Origin: Stenotrophomonas rhizophila | Lineage (GTDB): Bacteria; Pseudomonadota; Gammaproteobacteria; Xanthomonadales; Xanthomonadaceae | Assembly (NCBI RefSeq): GCF_003751305.1 | Contig: NZ_RJKV01000002.1 | Coordinates: forward strand, 806,001-870,000 | Direction of reading: 5' to 3' | Length of the DNA: 64,000 nt | In this document: in pieces, positions 56,616 to 64,000 of the stretch | Position numbering within the stretch: the first letter of the stretch is position 1 | Layout: every line of letters starts with the position of its first letter | The notes under the pieces: model-generated | The model's input: only the letters and a program-made list of their open reading frames with translations | What the model was told of the DNA's origin: nothing | The model's database searches: none | Position numbers and translations under genes: made by a program

Positions 56616-58472
56616 ATGATCTCCCTTCGTAACTTCGCCTTGCGCCGTGGCGAGCGGCTGCTGTTGTCCAACGTCGACCTGACCCTGCACGCGGGGTACC
56701 GCGTCGGCGTGGTCGGCCGCAATGGCGCCGGCAAGTCCAGCCTGTTCGCTGCCGTGAAGGGCGAGCTTGAGGCGGACAAGGGCGACGTCGATCTGCCCGG
56801 CAAGATCCGCATCGCCAGCGTGGCCCAGGAAACCCCGTCGCTGCCTGACCCGGCGCTGCAGTTCGTGCTGGAGGGTGACACCGAGGTGGCCGCCGTGATG
56901 CGCGACGAGGCCGCGGCTGCGGCGCGCGAAGACTGGGAGGCGGTGGCCACCGCCCATCAGCGGATGGCCGAGATCGGCGCCTATGACGCGGAAGCGCGCG
57001 CCGGCAAGCTGCTGCACGGCCTGGGCTTCCCGGCCGAGACCCACTCGCGCGCGGTGTCCTCGTTCTCCGGCGGCTGGCGTGTGCGCCTGAACCTGGCGCG
57101 CGCGCTGATGATGCCCAGCGACCTGCTGCTGCTCGACGAACCGACCAACCACTTGGATCTGGACGCCGTGTTCTGGCTGGAGCAGTGGCTGCTCAAGTAC
57201 CCGGGCACCCTGCTGCTGATCTCGCATGACCGCGAGTTCCTGGACAACGTGGCCACCCACACCCTGCATCTGCACGGGGGCGGCGCCAAGCTGTACGTCG
57301 GCGGCTACACCGATTTCGAGCGCCAGCGTGCCGAACAGCTGCGTCAGCAGCAGCTCGCCCACGACAAGGAACAGGCCGAGCGCGCGCATCTGCAGAGCTT
57401 CATTGATCGCTTCAAGGCGCAGGCCAGCAAGGCCGCGCAGGCGCAGAGCCGCATGAAGCGCCTGGCCAAGCTGGCCGGTACCGAAGCGGTGCGTGCCGAG
57501 CGCGAGTTCCGCATCGAATTCGCGCCGCCGGCCAAACTGCCGTTCTCGCTGATCCGCCTGAACCATGTCGAGGCCGGTTACGGCGCCGATTCGGTGATCC
57601 TGAGCAACGTGGGCTTTGGCCTGGAGGCTGGCCAGCGCATCGGCCTGCTCGGCCCGAACGGTGCCGGTAAGACCACCCTGGTGAAGACCCTGGTGGGCGA
57701 GCTGGACCCGATCAGTGGCGAGCGTGCCGCGCATCCGGACCTGCGCATCGGGTACTTCGCCCAGCACACGGTGGAGTCGCTGCACGAAGGGCAGTCACCG
57801 ATGGAGCACTTCCGCGACCTGGCCCCGGACGCACCGAACCAGTCCTTCCGCGATTTCCTCGGCAAGTGGAACTTCGCCGGCGACCGCGCGTTTGAACCGG
57901 TGGACGGCTTCTCCGGTGGCGAACGCGCGCGCCTGGCCCTGGCGCTGATCGCCTACCAGCAGCCGAACGTGCTGCTGCTCGACGAACCGACCAACCACTT
58001 GGACCTGGAAATGCGCGAAGCGCTGGCCGAAGCACTGGCCGACTTCGAAGGCGCGATCGTGATGGTCTCGCATGATCGCCATCTGATCGGTCTGGTCTGC
58101 GACACGTTCTGGCGGGTAGCCGATGGCGTGGTCGAGCCGTTCGACGGCGATCTGGATGCCTACGCGGCGTGGCTGCGTTCGCGTCCGGCCGCACAGGGCA
58201 CCAAGCAGAAGATGGCCGCGGCCGCACCGGAGCCGGTGCCGCCGACCCCGCCGCTGCCTGCGCGCAAGCCGGCCAACCCGCACAAGCTGGCCGCCGCCGA
58301 AGCCAAGGTGGGCGAGCTGGAAGCGCTGCTGGCCGATCTGGACCGCCAGCTGGCCGATCCCTCCAACTATGCCGATGCGACCCGCATGGCCGTGCTTGGC
58401 CGTGACCGCGAAGCGACCGCCACCCTGCTCAGCAAGGCCGAGCAGACGTGGATGGAATTGCTGGACGCGTAA
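56616..58472 (+). CDS. yheS: ABC-F family ATPase (YheS-like)
   Basis: A 618-aa soluble protein with two ABC domains and no membrane part. Domain 1 has Walker A GRNGAGKSSLF, signature FSGGWRVRLNLARALMM and Walker B LLLLDEPTNHLDLDAVFWLE. Domain 2 has GPNGAGKTTLV, FSGGERARLALALIAYQ and VLLLDEPTNHLDLEMREALA. The interdomain linker (about 235-310) is long and charged, as in proteins that act on the ribosomal E site. A C-terminal coiled coil follows residue 540. YheS-type members are the best match; Uup and EttA are less likely from length and ending. Confidence 0.9.
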   Translation: MISLRNFALRRGERLLLSNVDLTLHAGYRVGVVGRNGAGKSSLFAAVKGELEADKGDVDLPGKIRIASVAQETPSLPDPALQFVLEGDTEVAAVMRDEAAAAAREDWEAVATAHQRMAEIGAYDAEARAGKLLHGLGFPAETHSRAVSSFSGGWRVRLNLARALMMPSDLLLLDEPTNHLDLDAVFWLEQWLLKYPGTLLLISHDREFLDNVATHTLHLHGGGAKLYVGGYTDFERQRAEQLRQQQLAHDKEQAERAHLQSFIDRFKAQASKAAQAQSRMKRLAKLAGTEAVRAEREFRIEFAPPAKLPFSLIRLNHVEAGYGADSVILSNVGFGLEAGQRIGLLGPNGAGKTTLVKTLVGELDPISGERAAHPDLRIGYFAQHTVESLHEGQSPMEHFRDLAPDAPNQSFRDFLGKWNFAGDRAFEPVDGFSGGERARLALALIAYQQPNVLLLDEPTNHLDLEMREALAEALADFEGAIVMVSHDRHLIGLVCDTFWRVADGVVEPFDGDLDAYAAWLRSRPAAQGTKQKMAAAAPEPVPPTPPLPARKPANPHKLAAAEAKVGELEALLADLDRQLADPSNYADATRMAVLGRDREATATLLSKAEQTWMELLDA

Positions 58473-58477
58473 ACGGC

Positions 58478-58548
58478 ATGCCGACCAACGGTCGGCATCT
58501 CCCTGGCACCCTCAGGCAACCGGTAGGTGCCGACCGCTGGTCGGCACA
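58478..58548. repeat. Two GTAG-type palindromes, one inside the ampR 3' end
   Basis: An element ATGCCGACCAACGGTCGGCATC (58478-58502) lies just past the ABC-F stop. A second element GTAGGTGCCGACCGCTGGTCG (58523-58548) lies within the final codons of ampR on the opposite strand, and its hairpin would form in both transcripts. Confidence 0.85.
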
Positions 58549-59411
58549 TCGTCCTGCGCCTCCAGCCATTCCCGGAACCGGCCCGCCGCATCGCTCTCGG
58601 CGCGCGAGCGCAGCCGCGTCAGCCAATACCTGCCCAGGTCCAGGGTCTGCGCGAAGGGCTGGATCAAGCGCCCTTGGGCCAGGTCCTGCTCGAACATCTT
58701 CAACGGCAACAGTGCCACGCCCGCACCTGCGGCGGCGGCACTGGCCAGCGTCAGCGACGAATCGAACACCGGCCCACGCGCGTCCAGTTCCGGTGCTCCG
58801 GCCGCCTGCAGCCAGCGTGGCCACTCGTCGCTGCGGTAGGAGCGCAGCAACGCCACGTTGGCCAGATCGCGCGGCTGCCGCAGCGTACGTGCCAGCGCCG
58901 GCGCGCACAGCGGCGCAAACGGTGCATCGAGTACGACGTCGCTGATCTGCCCCTGCCAATCGCCATCACCGAACCGGATCGCCAGGTCCAGCCCTTCACC
59001 GGCGAGATCGATGCGGTTGTTGTGGGTCTGCAGGCGCAGTTCGATATCCGGATGGCGCGCGTTGAAATCCCCCAGGCGCGGCAGCAGCCAGCCGGTGGCG
59101 AAGGTGCCGACCACCCCCACGCTCAGTACCTCGCGGAAGTGTCCGCCGACGAAGCGGTCCAGGCTCACCGCGATGCGGTCGAAGGCCTCGTTGAGCACTG
59201 GATACAGACGGGCCCCCTCATCGGTCAGGGCGACCCCGCGCGGCAACCGGGTGAATAGCGACACGCCCAGCCGGTCCTCCAGCGCCCGGATCTGATGGCT
59301 CAGCGCGGCCTGGCTGACGCACAGCTCCAGCGCGGCGCGGGTGAAATTCTGGTGCCGCGCGGCAGCCTCGAAGGCGCGCAGGGCGTTGAGCGGCAGCTGG
59401 GGGCGGAGCAT
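58512..59411 (-). CDS. ampR: LysR-type regulator AmpR of the beta-lactamase
   Basis: A 299-aa LysR-family regulator that controls the divergent beta-lactamase in response to peptidoglycan fragments. The helix-turn-helix RHQNFTRAALELCVSQAALS fits AmpR closely, and the effector domain (about 90-290) follows. It begins MLRPQLPLNALRAFEAAARH, the standard AmpR start. The last eleven codons (PTSGRHLPVA) come from a GTAG repeat, so the protein is a few residues longer than typical AmpR. It lies back to back with the beta-lactamase across 207 bp. Confidence 0.93.
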   Translation of the reverse strand: MLRPQLPLNALRAFEAAARHQNFTRAALELCVSQAALSHQIRALEDRLGVSLFTRLPRGVALTDEGARLYPVLNEAFDRIAVSLDRFVGGHFREVLSVGVVGTFATGWLLPRLGDFNARHPDIELRLQTHNNRIDLAGEGLDLAIRFGDGDWQGQISDVVLDAPFAPLCAPALARTLRQPRDLANVALLRSYRSDEWPRWLQAAGAPELDARGPVFDSSLTLASAAAAGAGVALLPLKMFEQDLAQGRLIQPFAQTLDLGRYWLTRLRSRAESDAAGRFREWLEAQDDVPTSGRHLPVA

Positions 59412-59432
59412 GGGGCGAGCCGTGAGCAGGGG

Positions 59433-59480
59433 TGATGCATCATCGCATCGCCTGCCGGGTTGGGTGCAATGATGGCCATC
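59433..59480. promoter_or_regulatory. Two 10-bp palindromes in the ampR / beta-lactamase operator region
   Basis: TGATGCATCA (59433-59442) and GATGGCCATC (59471-59480) are perfect palindromes about 20 and 60 bp upstream of the ampR start, in the space where AmpR-type dimers bind. Both share GATG/CATC ends, three helical turns apart. They are operator candidates; the exact AmpR site is not established from sequence alone. Confidence 0.4.
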
Positions 59481-59618
59481 TACGACGCCAATGCGCCGAG
59501 CCGTCGTCATCGGGCCTTGGTTTAAGCATAAGGAAAATTGATGCCTCGCACTGAAAATCGTCGCTGGTGGACGGGCGTGGACCTGCCAATACTCAGGCCT
59601 TCGCCAAGGAGAACCTGC

Positions 59619-60521
59619 ATGATCGCTCGACGACAGTTCCTGCAATGGACGGGCGCGGCCGCCGCGTCTGCGCTGGCCGCCACCGCCTTCGCCAAGACGC
59701 CGCTGCCCGCGCCGAAACCCGCCGTCGCGGCGAAGGACTTCGCGGCGTTGGAAGTAGCAAGCGGCGGGCGCCTGGGCGTGACCCTGCTCAATACAGGCAC
59801 CGGCTGGCGCACCGGCAACCGGCAGGACGAACGCTTCCCGATGTGCAGCACGTTCAAGTTCGTGTTGTCCGCTGCGGTGCTGCACCTGGCCGACCAGGGC
59901 AGGCTCTCGCTGGACCAGCGCGTGGCGGTGCGCCAGCAGGACATGCTCTCGCATGCGCCGGTGACCACGCGGCACATCGGCAAGGACGTCACCGTGCGCG
60001 ACCTGTGCCGGGCGACCATGATCACCAGCGACAACCCCGCCGCGAACCTGCTGCTGGGCGTGGTGGGAGGGCCGGCCGGGGTCACCGCGTTCCTGCGTGC
60101 CAACGGCGATGCGGTGACCCGCAATGACCGTCTCGAGCCGGAGATGAACCGCTTCGCCCCGGGTGATCCGCGCGATACCACCAGCCCGGCCGCGATGGCC
60201 GCCAGCCTGCAGCGCTTCGTGCTCGGTGACGTCCTCAAGCCCGCCTCGAAACAGCAGTTGGCCGACTGGCTGATCGACAACGAAACCGGCGATACACGGC
60301 TGCGCGCCGGATTGTCCAAGGCGTGGCGGGTGGGTGACAAGACCGGCAGCAATGGCGAGGACACCACCAATGACATCGCGATCCTGTGGCCGCTCGCCGG
60401 CGGTGCACCGTGGGTGCTGACCAGCTATCTGCAGGGCGCGACGGTGGACGATGCCGGCCGCAACGACGTGCTGCGGCAGGTGGCAGTGCTTGCCGAAAGC
60501 ATCATGCAGCACGCCGGGTAA
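59619..60521 (+). CDS. blaL2: Class A beta-lactamase, L2 type
   Basis: A 300-aa precursor of the L2 family, inducible class A cephalosporinases of Stenotrophomonas. The signal has a twin-arginine motif (ARRQFLQW), so it is exported folded by Tat. The active-site serine is in MCSTFK (Ser77 in the precursor), followed by SDN in ITSDNPAANLL, the omega-loop Glu in RLEPEMN, and DKTGSNGED near the C-terminus: all catalytic elements are intact. A Cys just before the active-site Ser is also seen in L2. The ATG at 59619 has AAGGAG upstream. Regulated by the divergent ampR. Confidence 0.96.
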   Translation: MIARRQFLQWTGAAAASALAATAFAKTPLPAPKPAVAAKDFAALEVASGGRLGVTLLNTGTGWRTGNRQDERFPMCSTFKFVLSAAVLHLADQGRLSLDQRVAVRQQDMLSHAPVTTRHIGKDVTVRDLCRATMITSDNPAANLLLGVVGGPAGVTAFLRANGDAVTRNDRLEPEMNRFAPGDPRDTTSPAAMAASLQRFVLGDVLKPASKQQLADWLIDNETGDTRLRAGLSKAWRVGDKTGSNGEDTTNDIAILWPLAGGAPWVLTSYLQGATVDDAGRNDVLRQVAVLAESIMQHAG

Positions 60522-60535
60522 GCCACGCCGCCGGC

Positions 60536-60653
60536 AGGCACCGACCGTTGGTCGGTGCAGCACAGGGTAGTGCCGGCCGCTGGCCGGCAACCCATGAAAC
60601 CGGCACCGCTTGAAGCCGGCACCGCTTGGAGCCGGCCAGCGGCCGGCACTACC
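60536..60653. repeat. GTAG/SMAG elements between the beta-lactamase and ggpPS
   Basis: A GCACCGACCGTTGGTCGGTGC palindrome (60536-60558), a plus-oriented SMAG element (60567-60590), two GCCGGCACCGCTTG direct repeats (60600-60627) and an inverted SMAG element (60629-60653) fill the gap between the convergent genes. Confidence 0.85.
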
Positions 60654-60662
60654 TCTGCAACG

Positions 60663-62975
60663 TCAGCCTTCGGTGTGGCTGGTGCGTACCGCTTCCAGGA
60701 AGTCCCGGCCCCAGCGATCCACGTCGTAGTACTCCACGCTGCCGAAGAGCTGGCGCATGCGCCCGGTGGCTTCATCGTCGGGCATCGACAAGGCCTGCAG
60801 CAAGCCGGCGGTGAGGTCGGCCGGGTCATGTGGATTGGTCAGCACGGCGCCTTTCAGCTCGGCCGCCGCACCGGCAAACTCACTGAGCACCAGCACGCCG
60901 TTGCTGCCCTCGATGCCCTGCGTGGCCACGAACTCCTTGGACACCAGGTTCAAGCCATCGCGCAGCGGGGTGATCCACATCACCTGCGCGGCGGCGTAGT
61001 GCGCGACCACTTCTTCGAACGGGAGTGCCTGGGCGAAGAAGCGCACCGGGGTCCAGTCCAATCGCGAGAAACGCCCGTTGATCCGGCCGACCGCCTGTTC
61101 GATCTGGTTCTGCAACGTGCGGTAGATGGTCATCTCGCGCGCGGCCGGCACGCAGATCATCAGCAGGGTGACCTTGCCCTGGCGATCCGGATGCTGTTCC
61201 AGCAGGCGCTCGAACGCCTCCAGCTTGGCCAGCGTGCCCTTGGTGTAATCCAGCCGCTCCACCGACAGCACCAGCTTGCGCGCGCCGATCTCCCGGCGCA
61301 GCTTGAAGATGTCATTGCGCACATCGCTGCGTGCGAGCACGTTGTGGATGCGGCGCAGATCGGTGCCGACCGGATGCGCACCGAGGGCGACTTCGCGGTC
61401 GCCCACGCGCAGGCGCGTGGTCATCGTGTCCAGACCCACGGCGCACCCGTACGTGAGGAAACGCGGGGCGCAGCTTTCCCACGCCAGACGCTCGGCCGGC
61501 ATCGCGCCGCGCACGACGTCCACGAAGTTCTCCACCTGGCGCGGAATGTGGAAGCCGATGTAGTCGCAGCTGAGCAGGCTGCCGATGATTTCGCGGCGCC
61601 AGGGCACCACGTTGAACACATCGGCCGACGGGAAGTAGGTGTGGTGGAAGAAGGCGATCTTCAGGTCCGGGCGCAGCTCGCGCAGCGTGGCCGGCACCAT
61701 CCACAGGTTGTAGTCGTGGATCCACACGGTCGCGCCATGCGCGGCTTCGGCGGCGGTGGCCTCGGCGAATTTGCGGTTGACCTTCAGGAACACCTGCCAG
61801 TCTTCTTCGCGGAATTTCGCGCGCTCCCAGAACACGTGCAGCATCGGCCAGAACGCTTCCTTGGAGAAGCGCTTGTAGAAGATGTCCACTTCCTGCTTGC
61901 TCAGCGGCACGCGCGCGGCGGTCAGGGTGGGGTAGCGCTCGGCATCCACCGCCAGATGGGTCTGGAACGGGCCGCGCTTGGGATCATCGATCCCCCACGC
62001 GACCCAGGAGCCTTTCTGGCCGCCTTCGAAGAAGCTCAGCAGCGAGGGAATGATGCCGTTGGGCGAGCGCGGCGGGCGCTGCACCAGCACGCCGTCCTCC
62101 ATGACTTCATCGAAGGGCAGGCGGTGGTAGACCATCACCAGGTCGGCGCCGTCCGCGCGCGCCTGCGGTGGTGGGCGGAGGAAGGGGTCGTCATCGGCGA
62201 GCAGGCCGAAATGTTCGATCGCCTCGAGGATGCCGCCGCAGCCCGGCGCCTGCGCATGGAAGGTGTGCTTCAGATCGGCCGTGGCGGCGGTCAGTGCCGG
62301 CTCGGAATCGCCCACGCACACCCCGCGGAAACCGGAGGTGTACATCGACAGGTCATTGAGGGTGTCACCGGCCACCAGGATGCGGTCGCGCGGGAGCTCC
62401 AGCAGGCGCGCAAGCGCGGCCAGGGTGCGGCCCTTGTCGGTATCGGGCGGCAGGATGTCCAGATAGCGGTCGGCCGAGTACAGCACATCGCAGCCCAGCG
62501 CCTGTGCGGCGGCCTGGATCTGCGAGCGCAGTGGCGCCAGCGTGTCGGGATCGCAGAAGTACGAGCAGCGGCGTTCCTGCGGCACATCCTGGCGCTGCAG
62601 TGCGGTGAACGGACGCATTGCGGCGGCGACGACCTGCTCGCCCGGCCAGTGCGCGTCGATCATCGATTGCAGGGGCTGCAGCGGCTGCAGGGTGTGGCCG
62701 TCGACGACGGTGGCGCCGACATCGCAGACCACATAGTCCGGGCGCGGAATGGCCGGATCGGAGAGCAGGGGCATCACCGCTTCCAGGCCGCGGCCGGTGA
62801 TGAAGATCAGGCGGATGCCGGGGTGCTGGTCGACCAGCCGGTAGAGCCGATGGCGCGCGGCGGCATCGCCGGCGAGGAAGGTGCCATCCAGATCGGTGGC
62901 AAGGATCAGTTGCGGTGCCGGCGGGGCCGGCGGTGTACGGGTTGGAGTGAGGGAGGTCGGTGTCGAAACAGTCAA
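60663..62975 (-). CDS. ggpPS: Glucosylglycerol-phosphate phosphatase/synthase fusion (GgpPS)
   Basis: A 770-aa two-domain enzyme for the compatible solute glucosylglycerol. The N-terminal HAD domain (about 20-275) has DLDGTFLAGD (Asp28 and Asp30), FITGRGLEAV, DKGRTLAAL and VAGDTLNDLSMY, and should be the phosphatase. The C-terminal GT20 domain (about 290-760) has VWIHDYNLWMVPATLRELRP, SVERLDYTKGTLAKLEAFE and TPLRDGLNLVSKEFVATQ, and should join ADP-glucose and glycerol-3-phosphate. Such fusions are known from Stenotrophomonas rhizophila. It starts at a TTG at 62975, with AAGGAAG five bases upstream, and overlaps the transporter stop. It is distinct from OtsA at 32758. Confidence 0.9.
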   Translation of the reverse strand: MTVSTPTSLTPTRTPPAPPAPQLILATDLDGTFLAGDAAARHRLYRLVDQHPGIRLIFITGRGLEAVMPLLSDPAIPRPDYVVCDVGATVVDGHTLQPLQPLQSMIDAHWPGEQVVAAAMRPFTALQRQDVPQERRCSYFCDPDTLAPLRSQIQAAAQALGCDVLYSADRYLDILPPDTDKGRTLAALARLLELPRDRILVAGDTLNDLSMYTSGFRGVCVGDSEPALTAATADLKHTFHAQAPGCGGILEAIEHFGLLADDDPFLRPPPQARADGADLVMVYHRLPFDEVMEDGVLVQRPPRSPNGIIPSLLSFFEGGQKGSWVAWGIDDPKRGPFQTHLAVDAERYPTLTAARVPLSKQEVDIFYKRFSKEAFWPMLHVFWERAKFREEDWQVFLKVNRKFAEATAAEAAHGATVWIHDYNLWMVPATLRELRPDLKIAFFHHTYFPSADVFNVVPWRREIIGSLLSCDYIGFHIPRQVENFVDVVRGAMPAERLAWESCAPRFLTYGCAVGLDTMTTRLRVGDREVALGAHPVGTDLRRIHNVLARSDVRNDIFKLRREIGARKLVLSVERLDYTKGTLAKLEAFERLLEQHPDRQGKVTLLMICVPAAREMTIYRTLQNQIEQAVGRINGRFSRLDWTPVRFFAQALPFEEVVAHYAAAQVMWITPLRDGLNLVSKEFVATQGIEGSNGVLVLSEFAGAAAELKGAVLTNPHDPADLTAGLLQALSMPDDEATGRMRQLFGSVEYYDVDRWGRDFLEAVRTSHTEG

Positions 62976-64000
62976 TGCACTTCCTTATCGGAGTCAGAGG
63001 GGAGGGGAGTATCGGGATCCGGCGGCGCGGTGTCGGTCTCCGGCATCAGCTCCAGCGCCGAAGGCGTGGTGCGCAGCATCAGCCGGAAGCCGACCGGATG
63101 CGTGCGCAGGCGCTGGAAGCTGAGCAGGCGCGCGGTGGTGAACAGCGCCAGCAGCATCAGGACCACCGCGAAGTACAGCGGCAGTGCCGGCGCGCCGAAG
63201 CGCTGCATGGCCGCACCGGCCAACGCAGGGCCAAGCGCGGCGCCCACGCCATGCACCAGCAGCAGGCTGGAGCAGCCCGAAAGCAGATCCTCGCGCGGCA
63301 GGTAGTCGAGCATGTGCGCCACCGCAAACGGATACAGCGCGAAGGCCAGCCCGCCGTAGAAGAAGAACAGGCCGAACACCAGATGGGTCTGCACCTGGAT
63401 CATCGGCAGCGAGGCCACCACGGCGATACCGGCCGCGGCCAGGCTCAGGGCGACCAGCCCGGTGCGCCGGTCATGCCCATCGCTGATGTGGCCCAGCGGC
63501 CACTGCAGCAATGCACCGCCGGCGATGGCGGTGAGCATGAACAAGGCCACGCCGTTGCCGTCCAGGCCGATCTCGCCGGCATACACCGGCAGCAGGCCCC
63601 AGAACGCGCCCATCGCCAGGCCGGACAGACCGGCGGCCACGGTCGCCACCGGTGCCATCGCATACAGACGCGCCAGTTTCAGACGCGGCACCGAGGGGAT
63701 CTCGGGCGGGCGTAGACGCGTTGCGGTGACCGGCAGTACCGCCGCGCAGACCAGGATCGCGGTGAGCATGAACATCGAGGTCGCGCCGGCATCGCCGAGC
63801 ATCAGCAGCACCTGGCCGAGCGCCAGCGCCGAGAGATTGACCACCATGTACAGCGAGAAAGCGCGGCTGCGCAGGCGCGGGTCAGGCTCGGCGTTGAGCC
63901 AGCTCTCGATCACCGTGTACAGGCCCACCAGCGCGATGCCGGTGATGATGCGCAGCACGCCCCAGCCCACCGGATTGATCCACAGCGGGTGCACCAGCAC
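62972..64000 (-). CDS. YcaD-like major facilitator transporter, C-terminal part (cut by window edge)
   Basis: The visible 342 residues include about ten membrane segments and the MFS loop LGHISDGHDRRTGLVA. The start lies beyond the right edge; family members are near 390-400 aa, so some 40-60 residues are missing. The protein looks like the YcaD/YfkF group. Its stop overlaps the ggpPS start (TTGA), so the two form one operon, and a role in moving glucosylglycerol or a related solute is a reasonable guess. Confidence 0.85.
   Translation of the reverse strand: MLVHPLWINPVGWGVLRIITGIALVGLYTVIESWLNAEPDPRLRSRAFSLYMVVNLSALALGQVLLMLGDAGATSMFMLTAILVCAAVLPVTATRLRPPEIPSVPRLKLARLYAMAPVATVAAGLSGLAMGAFWGLLPVYAGEIGLDGNGVALFMLTAIAGGALLQWPLGHISDGHDRRTGLVALSLAAAGIAVVASLPMIQVQTHLVFGLFFFYGGLAFALYPFAVAHMLDYLPREDLLSGCSSLLLVHGVGAALGPALAGAAMQRFGAPALPLYFAVVLMLLALFTTARLLSFQRLRTHPVGFRLMLRTTPSALELMPETDTAPPDPDTPLPSDSDKEVH

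Overview
The window is high-GC chromosomal DNA from a gammaproteobacterium of the family Xanthomonadaceae, most likely the genus Stenotrophomonas. Three things support this: dozens of GTAG-headed palindromic repeats of the SMAG type (GTAGTGCCGGCCGCTGGCCGG and relatives) between genes, a divergent ampR / L2-type class A beta-lactamase pair, and a type IV pilus cluster in Xanthomonas-like order. A fused glucosylglycerol-phosphate phosphatase/synthase gene (ggpPS) with an adjacent YcaD-like transporter is known from S. rhizophila rather than typical S. maltophilia, so an S. rhizophila-like species is the best guess. This is inference from gene content, not a database match.

Layout. 1-6.7 kb: an M28 peptidase cut by the left edge, mscL, a fumarylacetoacetate-hydrolase family gene, a small membrane protein, a Rieske protein, then a thiS-thiG-trmB-SLC13 permease operon on the minus strand. 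6.9-8.7 kb: a GDSL autotransporter esterase. 8.84-12.54 kb: a tRNA-Gly(CCC) gene followed by a small accessory island with a wrecked tyrosine integrase, an 11-copy heptamer tandem repeat, and two genes I do not recognise (a secreted 448-aa protein with two similar modules and a four-helix membrane protein). 12.7-16.5 kb: rimK, a small secreted protein and an OmpR-type two-component pair. 16.5-25 kb: coaE, pilD and pilC on the minus strand; pilA (with a sigma-54 promoter) and pilB on the plus strand; pilR and pilS on the minus strand.

25.3-32.7 kb: sucCD, nadE, bamD, then rluD-pgeF-DCC protein. 32.8-36.8 kb: a trehalose operon (otsB, GH15 hydrolase, otsA). 36.9-44.5 kb: a TonB-dependent receptor, two exported proteins, a poxB-type pyruvate oxidase and an NCS2-type permease. 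44.6-53.7 kb: a glutathione transferase, a two-DTG retropepsin-like protein, clpB with a heat-shock promoter, an O-acetylhomoserine sulfhydrylase, an AraC/GyrI-like regulator and a YbaL/KefB-type antiporter. 53.9-58.5 kb: a second TonB receptor paralogous to the first, divergent from an ABC-F ATPase. 58.5-60.5 kb: ampR and the beta-lactamase. 60.7-64 kb: ggpPS and the transporter, which runs off the right edge.

Working together: the pil genes form the assembly and regulatory core of a type IV pilus, with PilS/PilR expected to act through the sigma-54 site in front of pilA. The trehalose operon and ggpPS/ycaD are two separate compatible-solute pathways, and with MscL they point to a life with osmotic swings. 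AmpR and the beta-lactamase are an inducible resistance module. Most of the window is conserved core genome; the accessory part is the tRNA-Gly island. I saw no intact mobile element, no CRISPR array and no clear new defence system.
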